Below, piece by piece: positions 58,038-63,386 of a stretch of 63,386 nucleotides of DNA. The number at the start of each line of letters is the position of its first letter. Positions within the stretch are counted from its first letter, which is position 1. This DNA is from Cytidiella melzeri (taxonomy: Eukaryota; Basidiomycota; Agaricomycetes; Polyporales; Irpicaceae): NCBI GenBank assembly GCA_022592445.1, contig JABYQR010000272.1, forward strand, positions 1 to 63,386. Direction: 5' to 3'. The notes beneath the pieces are model-generated. The model had not been told where the DNA came from. It was given only the letters and a program-made list of their open reading frames with translations, and searched no databases. The position numbers were made by a program, and so were the translations under genes.

Positions 58038-58855
58038 TATATATTACAAATAAAAGATAGTATTATTACTACTATTATCGCCCACAACAATATTAGTGCC
58101 CAATATGGTAATCCCCTGCCACTTCCTATTTTTCCCCTCTTGCTGTGTCCGCTCCAACGCACTTCTTGCCATCACCTCCAACTTCTCCTCGCCCTTGTTG
58201 CCCTCCTCCTCACCACTCATGGTCCAGTACACGCTTGTGGCGTGGTACCAACTTGACACGCCTGTGGTGTAGTCAAAAACCGCATTGAGCAGTCTGACGA
58301 CACTCGTTTGCTGGCCAGACACAAAGGAGGTCTTGTGGGGTAAGATTGGGATAGGGATGGGCAGGTTTTGGACCGCAGGTACGTCACCTTCTCATCTTCA
58401 GCCCTTGCTATGCTTAACTAGCTATGCAGCTGAGCCCTGGTTGCACCCACTTGAACGGTAAGTCATGTCAGTCACCTTTCTCATCTCCCTTTCTCCGTAA
58501 AACATGTCTGTGGGAAGGTGCGAGAACGAGCAGCTGCAGAGTTACACAACACTTAAGCCGTCTCACTCAATCCAACTGCAGATGTGTCTGTCATCATTGG
58601 TTACAACAGTGAGTTGTTGTTGCCCTCACGTTTGCCCTTGTTGTTGCCCTTGCCCTTGCCCTCGTTGCCCTTATTGCCCTTGCCCCCACCCTCTCCCTTG
58701 CCCTCATTGCCCTCGCCCTCTCGCCCTCTCCCTTGTTGTTTCCCTTGTTGTTGCCCTCACCCTCTCCCTTGTTGTTGCCCTTGCCCTCTCCCTTGTTGTT
58801 GCCCTTGCCCTTGACTGCTCTCACTCTCACTTTCGCCTTTTCTCTCGCCCCTGAC
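58038..58855. mobile_element. Truncated, inverted sister copy of the WLM-carrying transposon
   Basis: It starts with the same terminal sequence as the right end of the element at 50432 (tatatattacaaataaaag), in reverse orientation. It continues through gcccacaacaatattagtgc and the DNA matching 48850-49350, and ends within the C/T-rich strand of the minisatellite. It lacks the 437-bp and 561-bp insertions. The other terminal repeat is missing; the copy ends a few tens of bases before the gypsy LTR. Confidence 0.8.
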
Positions 58856-58891
58856 ATGGATAGTCCAACAGAGACCGGATTTTTCCAATAT

Positions 58892-59590
58892 TGTCACAAG
58901 TTTACAGCCTTAGGCGCCTATCTAGAGCGCTTATTTTCCGGCTAGGAGTGTTACCGGACCTAACCCTAACCTGGGTCACGTGACATCCTGCCTTATTTAT
59001 CAATAGTCCAGACCCAAACCCTAGACTCAGTCTGGAGCGGTTCCAGATCAACCTAGGCTATTGTTCTATTGTTCCTCTTCCATTGATGGGGATTCCCCAG
59101 GGATTCCCCCAGGTTTTATTGTTCTATTGTTCTTATCCTATTGTTCTATTGTTGTATTGTTCTAGCTCTATTGTTCTACGTACCCTGGTCCTTGACAGTT
59201 ACTCAGGTCCTTGACAGTTGCCCCGGTCCTTGACAGTTACCCGGGTTCCTTATTGTTCTATTGTTACTCCAGTCCCACAGTTACTCCAGTCCCTAGTGTG
59301 GGAACTGGTGCACAGACCACCCAGACACAGTATATATAGTACCCCTTACCCTCCCTGGTTCTGCATCTTGACCTCTTCGTCATTTGCACTGCCAGGTGAG
59401 TTACTCAATGTAACCTAGTATAAGCATGCTATTAACTTCGTCATTTGCACTGCCAGTATCCGGCCCCAGTGCCTGCTTGCCTGCTCATCATCGACTTTGA
59501 CCTCGTTGTCGTCGTTGGAGATCCACCCCCTTCCTCTCTACTTCACTCCCTTTTTAGGGTTATCAGCATAGCAGCAGTCGCTCCGCGACA
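58892..59590 (+). repeat. Probable 5' LTR of the gypsy element
   Basis: It starts tgtcacaag and ends gcgaca, a TGTC/GACA inverted terminus, 699 bp. It contains a TATA box tatatatag at 59331, three ggtccttgacagtt repeats at 59187-59239 and multiple attgttct units. The 3' LTR is outside the window, so borders are inferred from ends alone. Confidence 0.6.
59331..59339 (+). promoter_or_regulatory. TATA box in the gypsy LTR
   Basis: tatatatag follows a run of short repeats and precedes ccccttaccctccctggttc by a few bases, the expected U3/R layout of an LTR promoter. Confidence 0.5.
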
Positions 59591-59756
59591 TTAGGTCAAG
59601 ATACCACACAGCTACCGGCACGACTGCCCTTAGCTTGGATCAAGTCCTCCTGTCCCCCCAGTTTTAAAAAGTTTATTCCCCCCTACGTTTGAGAGTAAGC
59701 CATCGCCGTCCGTCTTGACGTGCTTGATCGCTGACTCGTTCACTTTCCGTGGTTGA

Positions 59757-60521
59757 TTCTTAGTGCCGAAAGAATCCCACTCCCGTTTCACTGCTCGCCC
59801 AGATCCTTTGCATAAGGATCTGAATCAAGCGCGTCGAGAAGTCCAGATCCACCGTGCCCTACCTCAGGCTGTGTTTGATCAACTTGACGCAGAGCACGCA
59901 CGTGGCAAGAGTCACAAGTACACGGAGAAGGAACTCAAGGCTATTGCCTCCTACGTCGGTCGTCGTAAACCCAAGGGTTCTGCCCTTACACACAGATTCC
60001 CCACAGTAGAGGAGTTTGAAAAACTCCGCGCCGAATCCAAAGAGTTCGCCGTCCGCACCGCACGCGAACGAGCTGAAGCATTAGCCAGTCTCCCTAAGAA
60101 GCCTTCATTAGCAGAACGCTTCCCAGCCCGGCCCGCTACCAACCCTAGCGCAGCCCTTATAGCAGCTAAGCCGACTCTCATCGACTTCCACAAGCATACT
60201 GTTGAAGACCTTCGCGGTATCTTCACTCCCAAGCTCACTGCCACCCTCCAACGTCTGTCGATCCTCCCCACCATCGACAAATACCACCAGCTTCACAAAG
60301 ATACGAAGCGTCAGTTTGAACAGGAGAAACAGAAGCTAGAAAAGCTTCTAGAGGAATTACCAACCCGAGCCCCTGTCATCACTCATCGTGAGTGGCAGCT
60401 GCTGGATTGGGGATTGAAGGCAATTGGGAAAGTCAGCTTCACGGGTCTAAGGAGGAACTACGAGCAGGTGTTCAAAGCGTTAGACAAAGTTTGCGCAGAC
60501 GAGTACTTCATCTCGTTCTGA
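59757..60521 (+). CDS. Extra ORF between LTR and Gag, no ATG, likely spliced
   Basis: An open frame of about 254 codons begins after an acceptor-like attcttag and reads PKESHSRFTARPDPLHKDLN, RALPQAVFDQLDAEHARGKS, EKELKAIASYVGRRKPKG, TRERAEALASLPKK-like text and a helical RQFEQEKQKLEKLLEELPT. It ends ADEYFISF with TGA. It contains no methionine codon, so translation must start in an upstream exon. A donor (ccaggtgagt near 59395) is available. The sequence is charged and helical with no known domain. It could be an accessory or pre-Gag product of this gypsy family. Confidence 0.55.
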   Translation, partial: FLVPKESHSRFTARPDPLHKDLNQARREVQIHRALPQAVFDQLDAEHARGKSHKYTEKELKAIASYVGRRKPKGSALTHRFPTVEEFEKLRAESKEFAVRTARERAEALASLPKKPSLAERFPARPATNPSAALIAAKPTLIDFHKHTVEDLRGIFTPKLTATLQRLSILPTIDKYHQLHKDTKRQFEQEKQKLEKLLEELPTRAPVITHREWQLLDWGLKAIGKVSFTGLRRNYEQVFKALDKVCADEYFISF

Positions 60522-60836
60522 GTAGAATACAGTGTGGCTTCCCAAAGTCCCAATAGTAGCATTTGGTCCAGAGATCATCTTCCTTGCGAAAACTATCCGC
60601 ACGCCTTCAACAACCAGACCGTCAGAGACGAGTGCTACGACCCAGAAGAAGGACACCAAACTTGTGAGGTACAACTGTGTCCCAACCGCTACAACAGAGT
60701 AGAATATCCTGGTCGTTACGCAAATCAGTATTGACCCATTCATCACTGGCAAGAAGATCGCATTCTCGAGTCACTCCCACCCCTGCCTGAACCTGAAGAA
60801 GACTTCGATCGAACCTTCACGCAGGAACAATACCCG

Positions 60837-62093
60837 ATGGACTCTACCAATGTCTCCCAGCATGCTTCGAGGGTAGCAACCCCGGCCCCCACACAAGAAC
60901 CGTCTCCACCCCCCACAGCAGAACAGCTTCTGCATGCACTACTCCTTGGTCAACAACAGTTGACACAAGCTATCACAGCACTGGTTCAGAACCAGCAACA
61001 ACCGGTCAATAACAGGTCACGGGAAAGGGTTGTAGAAAAACCCGCCAGCTTCAAGGGCAATGCTAGTAGTGACGCGCGTCGCTTTTTAGCTGCCTTTTCA
61101 ATGTACGCACAGTTTAATGAGAAGCTGTCTCCGTACAATACCCAAGGTGGCCAGACCCGGTTAGATCATCTCTGGATTTCGTCGGCCCTGTCCTTTATGA
61201 CCGAAGATGCGGCTGTTTGGGCTACTCCCCACATGGATTTGATTGCCAGCCATCAAATGGCATTCAATGGTGACTGGGACGACTTCAGGACGGCATTCAA
61301 GGCACGATTTGAACCAGTTGACGAAATGGTGGATGCTAAGGCCAAGCTCAGGGAGCTGTGGCAAGGCAAAAAGACGGTTCCCGAGTACACGGCCAGATTC
61401 CGGGAAATCATGGACAGGACAGGTTACTCGACACAGGATCTACGGGACCGTTATTACGAACATCTGAGCACCACAATTAAGGATGAACTGGTCCACACTG
61501 CACGCCCCATGTTACCCTCGTCGATCTCATCAATGTGGCCACTGACATCGACAATCGTCTTCGGGTTAGAGCTCAAGAAAAAGCTCGTGAACAAGGTCGA
61601 ACAGTTGCCAACGTGTTCAAACCTACCCCGGTCTCCACCTCGTCCCCGGCTCCTTTCGTCCAACCATCTCGTGACTCCAATGCTATGGAGATTGATGCAA
61701 CAAAAGTTGGACCAAATGGAAAGACACGCGCCGACTTCATGAAGGCCATGAATGGTAGATGTTACGGATGTGGATCCAAGGAACATCAGAAGAAGGACGG
61801 CAAACATGATCGAGAACTGTGTGGACATTGTGGAGGCAACCATCAGACACAAGTGTGCCAAAGCCGGTTCCTTGGGTACCCACCTAGGCAACAGAAGGTG
61901 GCTGCCAGCACTCTCTTGATCCGTCCACTTCGGCCCCCTCGTCATCCTCGTCCGCGAGGCCCTTACCTACACCGCCCGCCGCAACCGTCGCCAGCTCTTC
62001 GTCTTCAACTCCGTTTGACTACGATGCCATCATGAAACAGATGTCATCGCTCACGGATCAAGTCAAGCAGCTGGGAAATCAAAGGGATTTTTA
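60837..62093 (+). pseudogene. Gypsy Gag with zinc knuckles, frameshifted
   Basis: ATG 60837 opens MDSTNVSQHASRVATPAPTQ, then the Gag core EKPASFKGNASSDARRFLAA, WDDFRTAFKARFEPVDEMVD, AKLRELWQGKKTVPEYTARF and TIKDELVHTARP. At a CCCC run (about 61505) the frame shifts to continue INVATDIDNRLRVRAQEKAR, with the knuckle CYGCGSKEHQKKDGKHDREL and CGHCGGNHQTQVC. Another shift near 61910 leads to TPFDYDAIMKQMSSLTDQVK. The stop is at about 62093, just before the pol frame. The first two shifts look like decay; the last could be natural Gag-Pol frameshifting. Confidence 0.85.
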
Positions 62094-62098
62094 GAACG

Positions 62099-63386
62099 GA
62101 CTCCAGGTGAAACCGCACCCTCGAGTCCCTCTAGAAAGACCTACATAGAAGAAGTGGAGGACAATGATGATTCCCCCACGGACACAGTTTTTAGCTTTAG
62201 TTCCCCTGTAGTAAATACCCGTCCCGCACAGCAGCCCGATTCGCAACCTTCAGTTTTATTTAACAACATGTATAACTACTTCGAAACCTTGTCGTCTTGC
62301 ATAGTACCAGAAATAGACCCACTTAGCATGCACTTCCGCGTTCCTATCACGCTCAAAGGAGTGTTTAGAGAACAAGGCATCAAAGCCATGATTGACTCAG
62401 GAGCCACCGCTTTATTCCTGAGTCAAGACTTTGTCAATCGGCATCGAGTACGTACGGTCCCCTTAGAAAGACAGATCCCACTCCATAACATCGATGGGAC
62501 TCTAAATCAAGGAGGACGTATAACACACAGAGCAGAGCTCGAACTGCAAGTTGGGGCTATCAAAGAAAATGCAACCTTTTTGGTCACAGACATCGGACCA
62601 GAAGATTGCATCCTAGGTCTACCCTGGCTTCGCAAAGCAAACCCCAAGATCAATTGGGCTACCGGAGAAATGGAACTGGAAGCCGAAGAAGACTTTGAAC
62701 CCTTCCAGTCTATCACAGCCAATCGGAAACAGAGACGAGCCTGGCTCAGAGCCGGTATCATTCAGGACACAAAAGAAGAACTTTGGTCCTGTGCCAGCTT
62801 TACGTACTCCACAGACATCGCTGCTAAAGCCCATCAATCCAAAGAACAACGGACGTTCGAACAGATGGTTCCAGAGGAATACCGCAGACACCAGAAAGTC
62901 TTTTCAGAAGAAGCATCACAGCGTCTCCCCGAGCATCAGCCCTGGGATCATACGATTGATCTGACCGAGAACCCAAAGATGTTCAGATCCAAGGTCTACC
63001 CCATGTCTCCGAATGAACAAGCGGAGCTAGACAAGTTTATTGAGGAAAACCTAGCGAAAGGATATATTGTCCCCTCCAAATCGCCTATGGCCTCACCGGT
63101 ATTCTTCGTCAAGAAGAAGGACGGCAAGCTCCGGCTTGTTCAGGATTATCGACGGTTAAATGACATCACAATCAAAAACCGCTACCCACTCCCCTTGGTA
63201 TCAGATATTACCAATCGGCTTCGTCAAGCCAGAATCTTCACCAAGTTTGACGTACGATGGGGTTATCATAACATTCGGATCAAGGAAAATGACGAATGGA
63301 AGGGTGCATTTGTGACAAACCGAGGGCTGTTTGAGCCTAAGGTGATGTTGTTTGGCATGACCAATTCTCCGGCCACGTTTCAAGCA
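62099..63386 (+). CDS. Gypsy protease and reverse transcriptase, 3' end outside window
   Basis: An uninterrupted frame from about 62099 to the window edge encodes SPSRKTYIEEVEDNDDSPTD, then the aspartic protease (IKAMIDSGATALFLSQDFVN, ILGLPWLRKANPKINW). The RT follows: FRSKVYPMSPNEQAELDKFI, GYIVPSKSPMASPVFFVKKK, LRLVQDYRRLNDITIKNRYP, FTKFDVRWGYHNIRIKEN and LFGMTNSPATFQA. The YxDD active site, RNase H and integrase lie beyond base 63386. No lesion is seen in this portion. Confidence 0.92.

Larger units (their letters stand above)
58892..63386 (+). mobile_element. Ty3/gypsy LTR retrotransposon, partial, runs off the right edge
   Basis: The order is a probable 5' LTR (58892-59590), an extra ORF (59757-60521), Gag with zinc knuckles (60837-62090), then protease and reverse transcriptase to the window end. 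The order protease-RT with Gag upstream is that of Ty3/gypsy. At least three frame breaks in Gag/Gag-Pol make this copy probably inactive. Confidence 0.9.

Overview
The window is nuclear DNA from a basidiomycete fungus, most likely an agaricomycete. The evidence is many short GT-AG introns of about 45-100 nt, intron-interrupted housekeeping genes with fungal-type sequences (YOP1, OST5, RPA12, SPC25, DBF2, VPS4, a HAL-type kinase), a tRNA-Gly, and mushroom-style hAT, Ty1/copia and Ty3/gypsy elements. I do not name a species. Exons were joined by eye from reading frames and splice sites, so exon boundaries are models.

Layout. 1-4.9 kb is repeat-derived: a non-LTR retrotransposon ORF1 running off the left edge (minus), a decayed hAT transposase (minus), a dimeric satellite-like array and an AT-rich hairpin. 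5.2-39.6 kb is the gene-rich part: a cysteine-free secreted protein, a kinase-fold protein, an UNC93-like transporter, YOP1, OST5, RPA12, two leukotriene A4 hydrolase/aminopeptidase paralogues flanking SPC25 and DBF2, a small acidic protein, VPS4, a small membrane protein, a hypothetical gene, tRNA-Gly(GCC) with a half-copy upstream, a MYST acetyltransferase, RPL19 and a HAL/SAT4-type kinase. Neighbours are tight: OST5 and RPA12 converge 78 bp apart, and SPC25 and DBF2 diverge over about 240 bp.

40-53.2 kb holds the most interesting structure. A gene of unknown function whose product ends in a SUMO-interacting-type motif (IIDLTLDD) is duplicated in tandem. The right copy (51.0-53.2 kb) is open; the left copy is a pseudogene. 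The last part of the left copy is split by a DNA transposon of about 8.1 kb, with 8-bp target duplications and about 26-bp inverted repeats, that carries a fragment of a WLM (Wss1-like) protease gene. Into that transposon went a young Ty1/copia element, one of whose LTRs carries 21 extra copies of a 12-bp repeat, plus two smaller insertions. A truncated inverted sister copy of the DNA transposon at 58.0-58.9 kb lacks both smaller insertions and so shows the empty sites.

53.2-63.4 kb is again rearranged: a 28-bp-stem hairpin, the orphaned 3' third of ALG12, a second satellite-like array, a second transposase-like C-terminus, the truncated sister transposon, and a Ty3/gypsy element with 5' LTR, extra ORF, frameshifted Gag, protease and reverse transcriptase running off the right edge.

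Functionally the host genes are unlinked housekeeping genes: ER shaping and N-glycosylation (YOP1, OST5, ALG12), RNA polymerase I and ribosome (RPA12, RPL19), mitosis and septation (SPC25, DBF2), ESCRT disassembly (VPS4) and chromatin (MYST). I see no operon-like or metabolic cluster.
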